DNA from: GCA-2720975 sp964467985
GTDB lineage: Bacteria; Planctomycetota; UBA1135; GCA-002686595
Reading direction: 5' to 3'
NCBI GenBank assembly: GCA_964467985.1
Contig: CAYXTP010000004.1
Location: 248,001 to 312,000, forward strand
Length of the DNA: 64,000 nucleotides
How positions within the stretch are numbered: the first letter of the stretch is position 1; the number at the start of each line of letters is the position of its first letter. The notes under the pieces were generated by a model. The model was not told where the DNA came from and ran no database searches. It was given only the letters and a program-made list of their open reading frames with translations. The position numbers and the translations under genes were made by a program. Below, piece after piece: positions 17,325 to 27,155 of this stretch.

Positions 17325-17971
17325 GCCGCATCCTCCAGACTCTTCAGGCACCCGGCGAAAACTTCGTCGGGTGCTCGATTTCCATCTACGCTGCGGCACA
17401 CGCCTTGGTCACCGTAGTGGCCAACGAGAGGTTGTGTCTGTGCGTGATACACACCGAGGCGCTCTTGAACCACCTCGGCTTGATCGTCCTTGCGCTGATA
17501 CAGTTCGCCCCCACAGTTGTCGCAAACTCCTTCTTGCGCCGGGGGAGAAAAGGTCTTGTGCTGAATGTTCCCGCACTCGCGGCACAGCAAGCGGCCCGCA
17601 GAGCGCCCCACGATCACATCGTCGGGAACTTCAATATTGACAACCGACAGAGACACGCCAGCATCCATTCGTTCTCCCAGTGCAATGGCCTGGGGAATGG
17701 TGCGGGGGAAACCGTCGAGCAGGTAGCCAGCCGCACAGTCGGGGCGTGACGTGCGGTCAAACAACATGTCCACGGTCAGGTCATCGGGAACCAGCTGGCC
17801 GGCTTCCATGAACACCTTGGCGCGCTCCCCCAGGGCTGTCCCTTGGGAGAGGTTCTCCCTGAACAGGTCTCCCGTGGAGATGTGCGGGAGCGACAGGGAT
17901 TGCGACAGGCGCACGGCCTGCGTCCCTTTGCCCGCACCGGGTGCGCCGAGAAGAATGATGACCCGCGTCAT
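17321..17971 (-). CDS. adk: Adenylate kinase, zinc-lid type
   Basis: A 216-residue adenylate kinase (ATP + AMP to 2 ADP). The P-loop GAPGAGKGT is at 9-17, the AMP site LDGFPRT around 85-91, and the lid has four cysteines (130, 133, 150, 153), so it probably binds zinc. I chose the ATG at 17971, where [16 protein letters not shown] begins; the extension to 18037 runs into secY. It overlaps infA by 4 bases and follows secY by 4. No methionine aminopeptidase gene (map) lies between adk and infA, where many bacteria have it. Confidence 0.97.
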   Translation of the reverse strand: MTRVIILLGAPGAGKGTQAVRLSQSLSLPHISTGDLFRENLSQGTALGERAKVFMEAGQLVPDDLTVDMLFDRTSRPDCAAGYLLDGFPRTIPQAIALGERMDAGVSLSVVNIEVPDDVIVGRSAGRLLCRECGNIQHKTFSPPAQEGVCDNCGGELYQRKDDQAEVVQERLGVYHAQTQPLVGHYGDQGVCRSVDGNRAPDEVFAGCLKSLEDAA

Positions 17972-17975
17972 GGGA

Positions 17976-19295
17976 TCAGTCGCCCTCCTTGGAGGTCCAG
18001 GACGTGCTGCGCCCCTTCTGCTTGGCTTCCCCACCACCTTCGTACTGGCGCATGACGAGCTGAGAGTTCAGCTGGTCCACCAACTCAAGCGCCACCCCCA
18101 CCACGATCAGCACGGACGTGCCGCCGAGGAAGTAGCGCATCTGAGTCGTCATGCCCTGACCTTCGGTCACGAAGTTGGGCAGGACGGCCACGGCGGCAAG
18201 GAACGCGGCTCCCGCCAGGGTGACCCGCGTGAGCACAGCGGCGAGATACTCGGCGGTCTTCACGCCCGGACGAATACCGGGAATGAACGACCCACTCTCG
18301 CGCAGGTTGTTCGCAATCTCCTCGGGCTGGAACATCAGGCGGTTCCAGAAGAAGGAGAAGGAGAAGATCAGGCTCGCATACAAAGTGACGTAAATGAAGC
18401 CAGTCTGGTCCTGGAAGATGCGCTCCATGCGCCCCCACCCCAACCACTGGAACAGGATGCCCGGAATCACGAACAAGACCGAGGCGAAGATGATGGGCAT
18501 CACGCCCGCCATATTCACCTTCAAGGGTAGGTAGTGGCGCTGGCCGCCGTAGACGCGTCGACCCCGGGTCAAGCGCGCGTACTGGATCGGGACTCGTCGC
18601 GCACCCTTGTGCATGAATACGACCACGAAGATGGTGACGATCCAGATGCCGAGCATGGTCATCAGCGTCTGCCAGAAATCCGGATTGTTGGAGATTGTGG
18701 CGAAGCTGGAAGGCAGGTTGACGATAATACCCGCCATGATGATCAGGGAGGCGCCGTTGCCCACGCCGTACTCGGTGATCAACTCGCTGATCCACATCAC
18801 GAGCAATGCGCCGCCCATCAAGCCGGCGATGACCACGAAGGCCAGGCGTGTGGAGTGGTCCTGCATGGACGGGTCCACCATCTGGTCAGCGTAGGTCAAG
18901 AACACGCCGGTGTAGATGAAGATGGCCTGCACCAGCGCGATGGGCACCACGCACAGCCGCGTCCACTGATTGATCTTCTTTTGCCCCGCTGCACCCTCTT
19001 TGGCCACAGCCTCCAAGGTCGGTGAAACCTTGGTCAGCATGGAGAAGATGATGGAGGCCGAGATGTAGGGCATGATGCCCAGGGCGAAAATCGTGGTCTT
19101 CCCGATGGCGCCACCCGAAAGGGCGGACAGCAATCCGAAGATCCCGGTGTCCGAAGTGGTCTGGATGAACTCGATGCTCATCCCCGGCAAGGGAACCTGG
19201 AACCCAATGCGGTAGCAGACCAACAGGCTCAGGGTCCTGAAGATCTTCTCCCGCGTTTCGGGCACGCGGAACAGTTTGAGAAAGCTGTTCTCCAC
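17976..19295 (-). CDS. secY: Protein translocase subunit SecY
   Basis: A 439-residue SecY with the ten hydrophobic segments of the Sec channel. Recognisable blocks are VPLPGMSIEF after the first helix, ALGIMPYISASIIFSML (second helix), and the cytoplasmic loop LTRGRRVYGGQRHYLPLKVNMAGVMPIIFAS, split between helices 6 and 7. SecE from 45.1 kb is the partner. The C-terminal tail is Gly/Lys/Ser-rich. It starts 3 bases after rplO. Confidence 0.97.
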   Translation of the reverse strand: MENSFLKLFRVPETREKIFRTLSLLVCYRIGFQVPLPGMSIEFIQTTSDTGIFGLLSALSGGAIGKTTIFALGIMPYISASIIFSMLTKVSPTLEAVAKEGAAGQKKINQWTRLCVVPIALVQAIFIYTGVFLTYADQMVDPSMQDHSTRLAFVVIAGLMGGALLVMWISELITEYGVGNGASLIIMAGIIVNLPSSFATISNNPDFWQTLMTMLGIWIVTIFVVVFMHKGARRVPIQYARLTRGRRVYGGQRHYLPLKVNMAGVMPIIFASVLFVIPGILFQWLGWGRMERIFQDQTGFIYVTLYASLIFSFSFFWNRLMFQPEEIANNLRESGSFIPGIRPGVKTAEYLAAVLTRVTLAGAAFLAAVAVLPNFVTEGQGMTTQMRYFLGGTSVLIVVGVALELVDQLNSQLVMRQYEGGGEAKQKGRSTSWTSKEGD

Positions 19296-19298
19296 TCC

Positions 19299-19901
19299 CT
19301 AGGCCTCGTCTTCCTCTTGGGATTTTTCGTCGGCCGAATCGTCGGCTTGCGGCGCCTCTTCAGCTGAGGCTTCGGGCTCTTCCTCCGCAGCGGTCTTGGC
19401 CTTCGACTTGGACTTGGCAGGAGTCGGCTCCTCGGCGGCCAGCTCCTTGCCGCGACCATCCAAGACGATGATTTCGCCACCGGCAGCGGTGATCTTTTCC
19501 GCGGCAGTCGCGCTGCACTTCTGAGCGCGCACCGTCAACTTGCGCTCCAAGCTGCCATTTCCGAGCACCTTCAGGAGATCGGATGTGCGGCTGACAAGGC
19601 CCCGGCCGAGAATGGCCTCAAGATCCACGACATCTCCGTCCGCGAAGACGTTCAGGGCCTCGACGTTGATCGTGGTGTATTCCGTGCGGAAGCGAGCGTT
19701 GGTGAACCCGCGCTTCGGAATGCGGCGGTAGATCGGCATCTGACCACCTTCATAACCGGGACGGCGACTGGCGCCAGAGCGCGCGCCACGACCCTTGTGA
19801 CCACGGCCGCTCGTCTTGCCGGAACCCGATCCAGGTCCACGACCGACGCGTTGCCGGGCTTTGTACTTGGTGCCTTTGGCACAAACAGTTCGGAGATCCA
19901 T
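19299..19901 (-). CDS. rplO: 50S ribosomal protein L15 with acidic C-terminal extension
   Basis: A 200-residue L15. The first ~145 residues match the family ([20 protein letters not shown], then GFEGGQ-like GYEGGQMPIYRRIPKRGF). The last ~50 residues are a Glu/Ala/Ser-rich extension ending in SAEEAPQADDSADEKSQ and a few more acidic residues, absent from typical L15. L15 sits in the 50S core. rpmD (L30) normally precedes rplO, but rpsE ends only 18 bases upstream, so L30 is missing here. Confidence 0.97.
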   Translation of the reverse strand: MDLRTVCAKGTKYKARQRVGRGPGSGSGKTSGRGHKGRGARSGASRRPGYEGGQMPIYRRIPKRGFTNARFRTEYTTINVEALNVFADGDVVDLEAILGRGLVSRTSDLLKVLGNGSLERKLTVRAQKCSATAAEKITAAGGEIIVLDGRGKELAAEEPTPAKSKSKAKTAAEEEPEASAEEAPQADDSADEKSQEEDEA

Positions 19902-19919
19902 GTGTCTGTTCCTGCGGGT

Positions 19920-20432
19920 TTAGAGCTCGACGCCCCGGAGTTTGGCGACCGTCTCAGAGGTACGCAGCTTGGAAAGCGCGTCCAGGGTGGCTTTGACGAG
20001 GTTGATCGGGTTGGTCGATCCGTGGGACTTGGACAGCAAGTTCTTGATGCCCGACATCTCGGCCACAGCCCGAACGGAGGCGCCAGCGATGATGCCGGTA
20101 CCATCGGAAGCGGGCACGAGAGTGATGCGAGCTCCGCAGAACTCACCCTGCACTTCGTGGGGGATCGATCCCCAGGACGTCATGGGCACTTCGATGAGGT
20201 GCTTGCGACCATCTTTGTTGGCCTTCTCAATGCAGCCAGGAACCTGGCGCGCCTTGCCGAATCCGTGGCCTACGTGGCCTTCGCGATCCCCAACCACAAC
20301 GAGGGCGGAGAATGAGAAACGACGACCGCCCTTGACGACGGCGGCACAGCGGTTGACTGAAATCAACTGCTCAGCGAGGTTGGTGATCTCGTCAACTTCG
20401 ACGTGATCTAGGTATTCGATGGTGTGCTTCAT
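19920..20432 (-). CDS. rpsE: 30S ribosomal protein S5
   Basis: A 170-residue S5 with the double-stranded RNA-binding-like N-terminal domain ([19 protein letters not shown]) and the C-terminal domain [20 protein letters not shown]5 contributes to decoding accuracy at the mRNA entry channel. The KGGRRF loop, site of spectinomycin resistance changes in other species, looks normal. It lies 66 bases after rplR. Confidence 0.97.
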   Translation of the reverse strand: MKHTIEYLDHVEVDEITNLAEQLISVNRCAAVVKGGRRFSFSALVVVGDREGHVGHGFGKARQVPGCIEKANKDGRKHLIEVPMTSWGSIPHEVQGEFCGARITLVPASDGTGIIAGASVRAVAEMSGIKNLLSKSHGSTNPINLVKATLDALSKLRTSETVAKLRGVEL

Positions 20433-20498
20433 GGGTATTGGATGGACCTTGGGTAGACGCTCTGGGAGTCGCCCCGGGAGTCTTTACGTGGGCGTCTC

Positions 20499-20873
20499 CT
20501 AGAACTGCAACCCGCCCTCTCGGGCAGCCTCGGCGAGCGCCTTCACGCGCCCGTGGTACTTGGAATAGCCGCGGTCGAAAGCGACGGACTCAACACCGGC
20601 CTCCTTGGCCAAGCGCGCGATCTCGGATCCGATCACGCTGGCCCGCTCGGTCTTGTTCTTCCCGTTCAGGGAATCAGCCAGGGACTTGGACGTTGAAGAG
20701 ACAGCAGCCAATGTGCGTCCCTGGCCGTCATCAATGACCTGGGCGGAGATGTGCTTGAGGGTTCGGTGAACCGATAGCCGCGGGCGATCGGTCCCCAGAC
20801 GCTGACGCGAGCGACTACCCAGGGTGCGACGCTTGCGACGCTTATTCTTCAGAGTGCTGTGGGCCTTAGACAT
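20499..20873 (-). CDS. rplR: 50S ribosomal protein L18
   Basis: A 124-residue L18, a 5S rRNA-binding protein that works with L5. Key segments are the basic N-terminus ([19 protein letters not shown]), [20 protein letters not shown], and the C-terminal [20 protein letters not shown]. It starts 2 bases after rplF and keeps the normal spc order rplF-rplR-rpsE. Confidence 0.97.
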   Translation of the reverse strand: MSKAHSTLKNKRRKRRTLGSRSRQRLGTDRPRLSVHRTLKHISAQVIDDGQGRTLAAVSSTSKSLADSLNGKNKTERASVIGSEIARLAKEAGVESVAFDRGYSKYHGRVKALAEAAREGGLQF

Positions 20874-20875
20874 GA

Positions 20876-21421
20876 TTAACTACCGAAGCTCTTGCCGGCT
20901 TTGCGGCGGACGTACTCGCCGGAGTAACGAATGCCCTTACCCTTGTAGGGTTCGGGCGGACGGACGGCGCGCACCACGGCGGCCAACTGGCCCACCTGCT
21001 GGCGGTCGAAGCCGCTAATGGTCATGGAGGTCGCATTGGGGCAGTCCACTTCAAGTCCTTCCGGGATGGGAATCTCGACTTGATGGCAGAAGCCGATGTT
21101 CAACACGATGTTCTTGCCCTGAGCTTTGCAGTTCCAACCCACCCCGTGGATCTCGAGTTTCTTGCTGAAGCCCGTGCTGACGCCGACGACCATATTATTG
21201 ATCAGTGCGCGGGTGAGTCCGTGGTACGCACGCGCTTCCCGGGGAATCCCGGTTCCACTCAAAGTGACGAGTGCTTCGTTGCCCTCCACCGCCACGGCGA
21301 CTTCGGGGCGGAAGGGCATGCTCAAGGACCCCTTGGGACCCTTGACGCTAACCTCTTCGCCCTTGACGTCTACATTGACGCCTGCGGGGATGGGGATGGG
21401 TGCCTTGCCGATGCGGGACAT
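20876..21421 (-). CDS. rplF: 50S ribosomal protein L6
   Basis: A 181-residue L6 with two repeated domains. It has [20 protein letters not shown] at the start and the signature [24 protein letters not shown] at the C-terminus (continuous in the protein). L6 lies near the sarcin-ricin loop and the factor-binding site. It is 60 bases downstream of rpsH. Confidence 0.97.
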   Translation of the reverse strand: MSRIGKAPIPIPAGVNVDVKGEEVSVKGPKGSLSMPFRPEVAVAVEGNEALVTLSGTGIPREARAYHGLTRALINNMVVGVSTGFSKKLEIHGVGWNCKAQGKNIVLNIGFCHQVEIPIPEGLEVDCPNATSMTISGFDRQQVGQLAAVVRAVRPPEPYKGKGIRYSGEYVRRKAGKSFGS

Positions 21422-21481
21422 AGTTCGATTCTCTGTAGATGAGCTCTGGGCCTAGGGCCGAGGACGGATTGAGCGGTTTGC

Positions 21482-21892
21482 CTAGTAAACTTGTGCGAGG
21501 ATTTCTCCACCGACACGCATCTCACGAGCCTTGCGGTCGGAGAGCACGCCCCTGGGAGTGGAGACGACGTGGATGCCTTGGCCGCGCAAGACGGGCTTGA
21601 GTTCGTCCACGCCAGCGTAGACCCGGCAGCCGGGCTTGCTGATGCGTTCGATGTGGCGGATGACCTTCTCCCCATCAATGCCGTACTTGAGCTTGATGGT
21701 GAGGGTGGTGCCCACTTGGCCCTTGCCTGCCTGGCCTTGTTCCACGCCGTAGCTCGCCACGAAGCCCTCATCCTGCAGGACCTCGGCGATGGCCACGCGC
21801 AGCTTGCTAGCCGGCATGCTGACCTGGGGTTGGTAGATTGCGTTGCTGTTGCGGATGCGTGTGAGCATGTCCGCGATGGGGTCGGTCATCAT
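21482..21892 (-). CDS. rpsH: 30S ribosomal protein S8
   Basis: A 136-residue S8, a 16S central-domain binder and, in E. coli, the repressor of the spc operon. It has MTDPIADMLTRIRNSN at the start and the C-terminal RGVLSDRKARE motif followed by a GGEIL-type end. Two adjacent ATGs (21892 and 21889) are possible; AGGA sits 8 bases before the first. The longer in-frame extension to 21997 runs through rpsN and was rejected. Confidence 0.96.
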   Translation of the reverse strand: MMTDPIADMLTRIRNSNAIYQPQVSMPASKLRVAIAEVLQDEGFVASYGVEQGQAGKGQVGTTLTIKLKYGIDGEKVIRHIERISKPGCRVYAGVDELKPVLRGQGIHVVSTPRGVLSDRKAREMRVGGEILAQVY

Positions 21893-21902
21893 GGTATGAG
21901 TC

Positions 21903-22088
21903 CTACCAGGAGGCCTTGCGCATGCCAGGGATCTCGCCCAAGTGGGCGCGCTCCCGCAGGCAGATGCGGCAGATTCCGAATTTGCGATAGACGGCACGGG
22001 GCCGGCCGCAGAAATTGCAGCGCGTATAAGCCCGTGTCGAGAACTTGGGGGGCCGAGCGCACTTGGCGATCAGGGATTTCTTAGCCAT
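21903..22088 (-). CDS. rpsN: 30S ribosomal protein S14, zinc type
   Basis: A 61-residue short S14 with a four-cysteine zinc ribbon (Cys24, Cys27, Cys40, Cys43) and the C-terminal [15 protein letters not shown]. This is the ancestral zinc-dependent form. It lies 10 bases before the rpsH start and 4 after rplE. A zinc-free S14 paralog elsewhere in the genome cannot be excluded. Confidence 0.97.
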   Translation of the reverse strand: MAKKSLIAKCARPPKFSTRAYTRCNFCGRPRAVYRKFGICRICLRERAHLGEIPGMRKASW

Positions 22089-22092
22089 GGAT

Positions 22093-22698
22093 CTACTTCT
22101 TGGCCCGGTTGGTGTTGCGGTTCTTGAAAGGCATGCCGAGGTTCTTGAGCAACGCGTAACCCTGCTCGTCGGTCGGAGCAGTCGTCACGAAGGTGATGTC
22201 CATCCCCTGTTGGAAGTCGATGCGATCGAAATCGATCTCGGGAAACACGCTCTGCTCAGCAAGCCCCATGGAGTAGTTGCCACGGCCGTCGAGCTTGTCC
22301 TTGACGCCGCGGAAGTCACGAATACGGGGCATGACGACCGAGATCAGGCGGTCGGCAAATTCCCACATGCGATCACCACGCAGGGTGACGGCACAGCCGA
22401 TGGGCATGCCCTCGCGCAGCTTGAAGCCAGCGATGGAGTGCTTGGCCAGGCGCACGGTGGGCTTCTGGCCGCTGATCGTTGCGAGCTGCCCCGCTGCGGT
22501 CTCGACCTTGGCCTTGGATTCCACGGCGCCCTTGACGCCCATGTTGATGACGATTTTCTCGATCGTCGGCACGGCCAACTCGTTCGTGATGCCAAAGCTC
22601 TCCTTGAGCTTGGGACGCACGTCCGACTGGTACATCTGCTTGAGCCGCGGGGGGCCCGTCTCTTGGGCCGTTTCTTCGGCTTGAGTGCTGGCAGTCAT
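22093..22698 (-). CDS. rplE: 50S ribosomal protein L5
   Basis: A 201-residue L5, which binds 5S rRNA and touches the P-site tRNA. It has an N-terminal extension of about 15 residues (Thr/Glu/Ala-rich) before the usual [14 protein letters not shown], giving more than the common 179. The conserved VGFDVTFVTTA-like end reads [20 protein letters not shown]. It lies between rplX and rpsN. Confidence 0.97.
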   Translation of the reverse strand: MTASTQAEETAQETGPPRLKQMYQSDVRPKLKESFGITNELAVPTIEKIVINMGVKGAVESKAKVETAAGQLATISGQKPTVRLAKHSIAGFKLREGMPIGCAVTLRGDRMWEFADRLISVVMPRIRDFRGVKDKLDGRGNYSMGLAEQSVFPEIDFDRIDFQQGMDITFVTTAPTDEQGYALLKNLGMPFKNRNTNRAKK

Positions 22699-22704
22699 GG
22701 CGTT

Positions 22705-22965
22705 CTAGTCCTTCTTGGGTCGCTTGCGCGTACCCTTGCCCGTCTCGGGATCGAGCAACATCACGTTGCTGGCGTGGACCGGGCATTCCTGCTCGACCCG
22801 CTCACCCTTGGGGTTCTGCTGAGTGGGCTTCTGGTGCTTGGTACGCAGATTGACGCCCTCCACCACAACCCGATTCTTGTCCCGTTGAACTTGCAAGACG
22901 GCACCCGTGCGCCCCTTGTTGTTGCCGGCGATCACAATCACCTGGTCTCCCGTATTGACGTGCAT
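22705..22965 (-). CDS. rplX: 50S ribosomal protein L24
   Basis: An 86-residue L24 with the KOW motif GDQVIVIAGNNKGRTGAVLQV (continuous) near the N-terminus. L24 starts 50S assembly at the 5' end of 23S rRNA. Its ATG shares one base with the rplN stop, so the two are translationally coupled. It is shorter than the common ~104 residues because the C-terminal part is trimmed. Confidence 0.96.
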   Translation of the reverse strand: MHVNTGDQVIVIAGNNKGRTGAVLQVQRDKNRVVVEGVNLRTKHQKPTQQNPKGERVEQECPVHASNVMLLDPETGKGTRKRPKKD

Positions 22966-23333
22966 CAGATGACCTCCTGAGCCAGCGACACGATCTTCAT
23001 GTAGTTTTGCTCGCGCAATTCCCTGGCGACCGCTCCGAAGATGCGGGTCCCGCGCGGGTTGCCGTCCTGATCGATGATCACGAGGGCATTGCGATCGAAG
23101 CGCACATAGGAACCGTCCGTGCGGCGCGTGTTCTTTTTCACGCGCACGATGACACCCTTAACGATGGTGCCGGTCTTCAGCTCAGAGCCGGGGATGGACT
23201 TCTGGACCGAAGCCACAATCACGTCACCCAGGCTGGCGTAGCGCCTGTGGGTTCCGCCCAACACCTTGATGCAACGCACGAGTTTGGCGCCGGTGTTGTC
23301 AGCCACATCCAGAGTGGATTGCATCTGGATCAT
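22965..23333 (-). CDS. rplN: 50S ribosomal protein L14
   Basis: A 122-residue L14, part of the intersubunit bridge with 16S helix 14. It starts [19 protein letters not shown], and [15 protein letters not shown] near the end is diagnostic. Its start overlaps the rpsQ stop by four bases (ATGA). Confidence 0.97.
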   Translation of the reverse strand: MIQMQSTLDVADNTGAKLVRCIKVLGGTHRRYASLGDVIVASVQKSIPGSELKTGTIVKGVIVRVKKNTRRTDGSYVRFDRNALVIIDQDGNPRGTRIFGAVARELREQNYMKIVSLAQEVI

Positions 23334-23692
23334 GCTTGGGCTCCTTCAGTGTCAGCACCGCCAGCTTCCGGAGCGGCGATATCGGACGGGGTCTCCAGTG
23401 CGATCGTCGCACCGGTAACAACGCGCACCAGGCGCCAGCGCTTGAGCTTGGAGAGCGGGCGGCACTCGGCCACTTCCACCGTGTCGCCTTCAACCGCCAG
23501 GTTGTCCTCGTCGTGGGCGTAGACCTTGACGTGGCGGCGAATGAACTTGCGGTACTTGGGGTGCTGGAAACGACGCTCGACGGTGACCGTGATGGTCTTG
23601 TCGGCCTTCGCTCCCGAGACGATGCCCTGGATGACCTTGCGGCTGTTTCGTACTTGGGTATCCATTTGAGGATTCGGTTGGGTGTTGCTCAT
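23330..23692 (-). CDS. rpsQ: 30S ribosomal protein S17 with terminal extensions
   Basis: A 120-residue S17, longer than the usual ~85. The OB-fold core runs [19 protein letters not shown] to KRWRLVRVV. Before it are about 17 polar residues, and after it a ~25-residue Ala/Pro/Glu/Gly-rich tail. The ATG at 23692 was chosen; another at 23665 ([10 protein letters not shown]) would remove most of the N-terminal extension, and neither has a strong ribosome site. The open frame upstream to 23902 is a shadow of rpmC. Confidence 0.93.
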   Translation of the reverse strand: MSNTQPNPQMDTQVRNSRKVIQGIVSGAKADKTITVTVERRFQHPKYRKFIRRHVKVYAHDEDNLAVEGDTVEVAECRPLSKLKRWRLVRVVTGATIALETPSDIAAPEAGGADTEGAQA

Positions 23693-23726
23693 CGCTCTGC
23701 GGCTTGCTTGATTGCGCTTTGGATAA

Positions 23727-23942
23727 TTACTGCTTAGGCGCCTTGCCGTAGATGCCGTTCTTGCGCTCGTGCAGGACGGTGTGCACGCGCGCAATCGAAC
23801 GCCTGATAACTTGGATCTGGGCCGTGTTTGCAGAGCTACCTGCCACCGCGGCGAAGCGCAGGTCAAAAAGCTCCTTGCGCATCTTCCCGAGGTCGTAGGC
23901 AAGCTCCGAATCGGTCTTGCTGTCGATTTCGTCGATCTTCAT
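23727..23942 (-). CDS. rpmC: 50S ribosomal protein L29
   Basis: A 71-residue L29, two antiparallel helices near the tunnel exit where SRP and trigger factor dock. The motif KELFDLRFAAVAGSSANTAQ followed by IRRSIARVHTVL is typical. The start at 23942 (MKIDEIDSKTDSEL) fits family length. It lies 29 bases after rplP. Confidence 0.96.
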   Translation of the reverse strand: MKIDEIDSKTDSELAYDLGKMRKELFDLRFAAVAGSSANTAQIQVIRRSIARVHTVLHERKNGIYGKAPKQ

Positions 23943-23971
23943 GAGTGAATGAGTGAAATGCAGAGACCGGG

Positions 23972-24391
23972 CTAGTGAGAAGGAAGCCTGTGGATCATGC
24001 GGACCTTGATGGGCATCTTGTGCGCGATGCGCTTGAACGCGAGACGTGCCTGATCTTCGGTGCAGTTCCCGAGCTCGAAGAGCACGGTGCCGGGGCGCAC
24101 GACAGCCACCCACTGATCCAGGTCGCCCTTACCCTTGCCCATGCGAGTCTCTGCGGGCTTGGAGGTGATGGGCTTGTGGGCAAAGATGCGAATCCAGATC
24201 TTGGCCGTGCCACCCGTGGCTCGGTTGGCCGCCACCCGGGCCGCTTCCAATTGGCGTCCGCTGATCCAGGCGGGGTCCAGGGCTTGCAACCCGTACTCGC
24301 CGAAGCTGACGCGGTTGCCGCGCTGGGCATAACCCTTGGTCTTGCCGCGCTGCACCTTGCGGTGCTTGGCTCTCTTGGGCATGTAGGCCAT
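23972..24391 (-). CDS. rplP: 50S ribosomal protein L16
   Basis: A 139-residue L16, a 50S protein at the A-site tRNA elbow. Diagnostic stretches are PKRAKHRKVQRGKTKGYAQR near the start and RMGKGKGDLDQWVAVVRPGT in the middle. Its ATG overlaps the rpsC stop (TAATG). The next ATG (three codons in, MPKRAKHRK) is the more common family start and cannot be excluded. Confidence 0.97.
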   Translation of the reverse strand: MAYMPKRAKHRKVQRGKTKGYAQRGNRVSFGEYGLQALDPAWISGRQLEAARVAANRATGGTAKIWIRIFAHKPITSKPAETRMGKGKGDLDQWVAVVRPGTVLFELGNCTEDQARLAFKRIAHKMPIKVRMIHRLPSH

Positions 24392-25137
24392 TAGTTACGC
24401 CCTCCGCCGCCGCCGCCGTCGCGTCGTCCACCGGGCCTGCCGCCTCGCCGCGGGCCACCGCGCTCCATGCGTCCGCTGGCCGCCGAAACCTGGCGGTAGT
24501 TGATCTTCTCACCGCGATCGATGTCGCCCTTGTAGATCCAAACTTTCACACCAATGATCCCGAAGGTCGTGTGACTGTTGGCTGTCCCGTATTCCACGTG
24601 AGCCTGCAGAGTCGAAAGGGGAACGCGACCTTCCCGTTCCTTGGCGGTACGCGCCATATCGGCTCCGCCGAGACGACCATTGATCTCCACCTTGATGCCC
24701 TGCGCGCCGGCCTGGATCGTGGTCTGAATGGCCTTCTTGACCGCGCGGCGGAAGGCCATGCGCCGCTTCAGCGCATCGGCGATCACTTCGGCAACGAGGC
24801 CTGCTGAAAGCTCGGGACGCTTCACTTCGTGGATCGTGAGGTGCACCGTGGTGCCTGCGATCTTCTGCAGTTCCGCCTTGAGTTGATCGATGCGGACGCC
24901 CTTGCGTCCCACGAGCACCCCGGGGCGTGCGGTGTAGATCACGACGTTGACAGCTTCGCCCGTGCGCTCAATCTCAATGCGCGGAATGCCGGCTGAGCCG
25001 TACTCCTTCTGCACGTGATCGCGAATCTGCTTGTCCTGAAGCAGAAGCTGCGCGAAATTCTTGCCGCCATGCCAGCGGGAGGCCCAAGGCTCAATGATGC
25101 CGATGCGATAGCCGGTGGGGTGTATCTTCTGTCCCAT
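24391..25137 (-). CDS. rpsC: 30S ribosomal protein S3
   Basis: A 248-residue S3 that forms the mRNA entry gate with S4 and S5. It has MGQKIHPTGYRIGI at the start, a KH domain with GVLVGRKGVRIDQLKAELQK, and a C-terminal domain ending at KVWIYKGDI. The last ~25 residues are a Gly/Arg-rich tail (MERGGPRRGGRPGGRRDGG), probably RNA-binding and disordered. Confidence 0.97.
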   Translation of the reverse strand: MGQKIHPTGYRIGIIEPWASRWHGGKNFAQLLLQDKQIRDHVQKEYGSAGIPRIEIERTGEAVNVVIYTARPGVLVGRKGVRIDQLKAELQKIAGTTVHLTIHEVKRPELSAGLVAEVIADALKRRMAFRRAVKKAIQTTIQAGAQGIKVEINGRLGGADMARTAKEREGRVPLSTLQAHVEYGTANSHTTFGIIGVKVWIYKGDIDRGEKINYRQVSAASGRMERGGPRRGGRPGGRRDGGGGGGRN

Positions 25138-25146
25138 GAGTGCGCG

Positions 25147-25680
25147 TTAGCTCTCCTGCTCTTCAGAGGAGTTTGATTCGTCGGTGGTTTCTTCTGTCGC
25201 TTCTGCGGGAGACTCCTCGACAGGTTCCGCGGGAACCTCTTTGGACTCCTTGGGTGCCTTGGCTTTCGGCTTGGACTTAGATTCAGCCGCCGGAGCCTTT
25301 TCTGTGCTGGCCTCTTCGAGAACCGCCACCGCCACGGTGAGGTGGCTGGTTTTCTTCGAGAAAGGCATGGCGCGCCCCTGCGGGCCCGGACGCCAGCGCA
25401 GGCGGTTGTTGAGCATCGGGCCGTCATCGGCACGCGCGTCCACAACCACCAGGCGGTTCAAGTCCACGCTCTCGTCTTGAGCCGCGTTGGCCACGGCGGA
25501 CTTGAGCACCTTGGTATAGAAGTACGCCGCGCGCTGGGGAGCGAACTCAAGCAGCTCGAAGGCCTCGTTGGCCGAACGGCCACGGATGAGATCCGCAATC
25601 AGGCGTGCCTTGCGCGCGGTAATGCGGGCATAGCGGTGCTTGGCGCGGTAGTCGTTTTGTAGGGTCCCGAGGGTAGTCAC
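25147..25680 (-). CDS. rplV: 50S ribosomal protein L22 with acidic C-terminal extension
   Basis: A 177-residue protein. The first ~115 residues are L22, with ARITARKARLIADLIRGRS and the tunnel-lining hairpin region RLRWRPGPQGRAMPFSKKTS. After about residue 125 comes an extra ~50-residue tail, first Lys/Ala/Pro-rich and then strongly acidic (PVEESPAEATEETTDES). Typical L22 is ~110. The tail resembles the one on L15 in the same operon. It lies 9 bases upstream of rpsC. Confidence 0.96.
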   Translation of the reverse strand: MTTLGTLQNDYRAKHRYARITARKARLIADLIRGRSANEAFELLEFAPQRAAYFYTKVLKSAVANAAQDESVDLNRLVVVDARADDGPMLNNRLRWRPGPQGRAMPFSKKTSHLTVAVAVLEEASTEKAPAAESKSKPKAKAPKESKEVPAEPVEESPAEATEETTDESNSSEEQES

Positions 25681-25699
25681 AGTATTCTCCGATTAGTGC

Positions 25700-25981
25700 T
25701 CAGCGGCTCTTCTGAGCTTCTTTCTTGTTGGTGTGACCGCGGAACATGCGCGTCTGGGAAAACTCGCCCAGCTTGTGCCCCACCATGTCCTCGGTGACCG
25801 CCACTTTGAGGTGTTGTTTGCCGTTGTGAACCATGAAGGTGTGCCCGATGAAGTCGGGCGGAATGGTGCACGCCCGAGCCCAGGTCTTGATGGGCTCGTG
25901 AGTACCGGCCACGTTCTGGGCCTCCACTTTCGCGGCGAGTTTGGGGTCGATATACGGCCCTTTTTTCAGACTACGTCCCAT
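25700..25981 (-). CDS. rpsS: 30S ribosomal protein S19
   Basis: A 93-residue S19, a head protein bridging to the 50S subunit. It has [15 protein letters not shown] at the start, then [19 protein letters not shown] and the conserved [15 protein letters not shown]. Normal length, 9 bases after rplB. Confidence 0.97.
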   Translation of the reverse strand: MGRSLKKGPYIDPKLAAKVEAQNVAGTHEPIKTWARACTIPPDFIGHTFMVHNGKQHLKVAVTEDMVGHKLGEFSQTRMFRGHTNKKEAQKSR

Positions 25982-25990
25982 GGGCTAGAG

Positions 25991-26821
<831 letters not shown>

Positions 26822-26864
26822 AGCTGTTTGTGTTGACCTTCAGGCGGCGTCGAATGACGCCGGC

Positions 26865-27155
26865 CTAGAAAACGTCGATCGTTTGCCCCTCCTCCAAGGT
26901 CACCATGGCCTTCTTCCAGTCGGGGCGCCTTCCAGCGACCCAACCGCGACGACGGGTCTTGCCCATCACGCGTAGCGTGTTGACCGACTCCACCTTGACC
27001 TCAAATACCGTCTCGACGGCGTGGCGAATCTCGACCTTGTTGGCGTCCCGAGGAACGTGGAAGTGGTAGGCATTGCGCACGGCGGAGTCCATGCTGGCCT
27101 TCTCCGTGATCACCGGCTTGGCGACGACGTCGTACATGCGTTGACTGGCTTTCAT
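26865..27155 (-). CDS. rplW: 50S ribosomal protein L23
   Basis: A 96-residue L23, the docking site for trigger factor and SRP at the tunnel exit. The conserved parts are VVAKPVITEKASMD and ANKVEIRHAVETVFEVKVESVNT (continuous), with TRRRGWVAGRRPDWKKAMVTL near the end. Its ATG overlaps the rplD stop by four bases. Confidence 0.97.
   Translation of the reverse strand: MKASQRMYDVVAKPVITEKASMDSAVRNAYHFHVPRDANKVEIRHAVETVFEVKVESVNTLRVMGKTRRRGWVAGRRPDWKKAMVTLEEGQTIDVF

Noticed and set aside
22045..22980. Long plus-strand open frame of 311 codons opposite the spc operon
   Set aside because: It is the antisense shadow of rplE, rplX and rpsN. High GC keeps antisense frames open; it has no family motifs and conflicts with certain genes.
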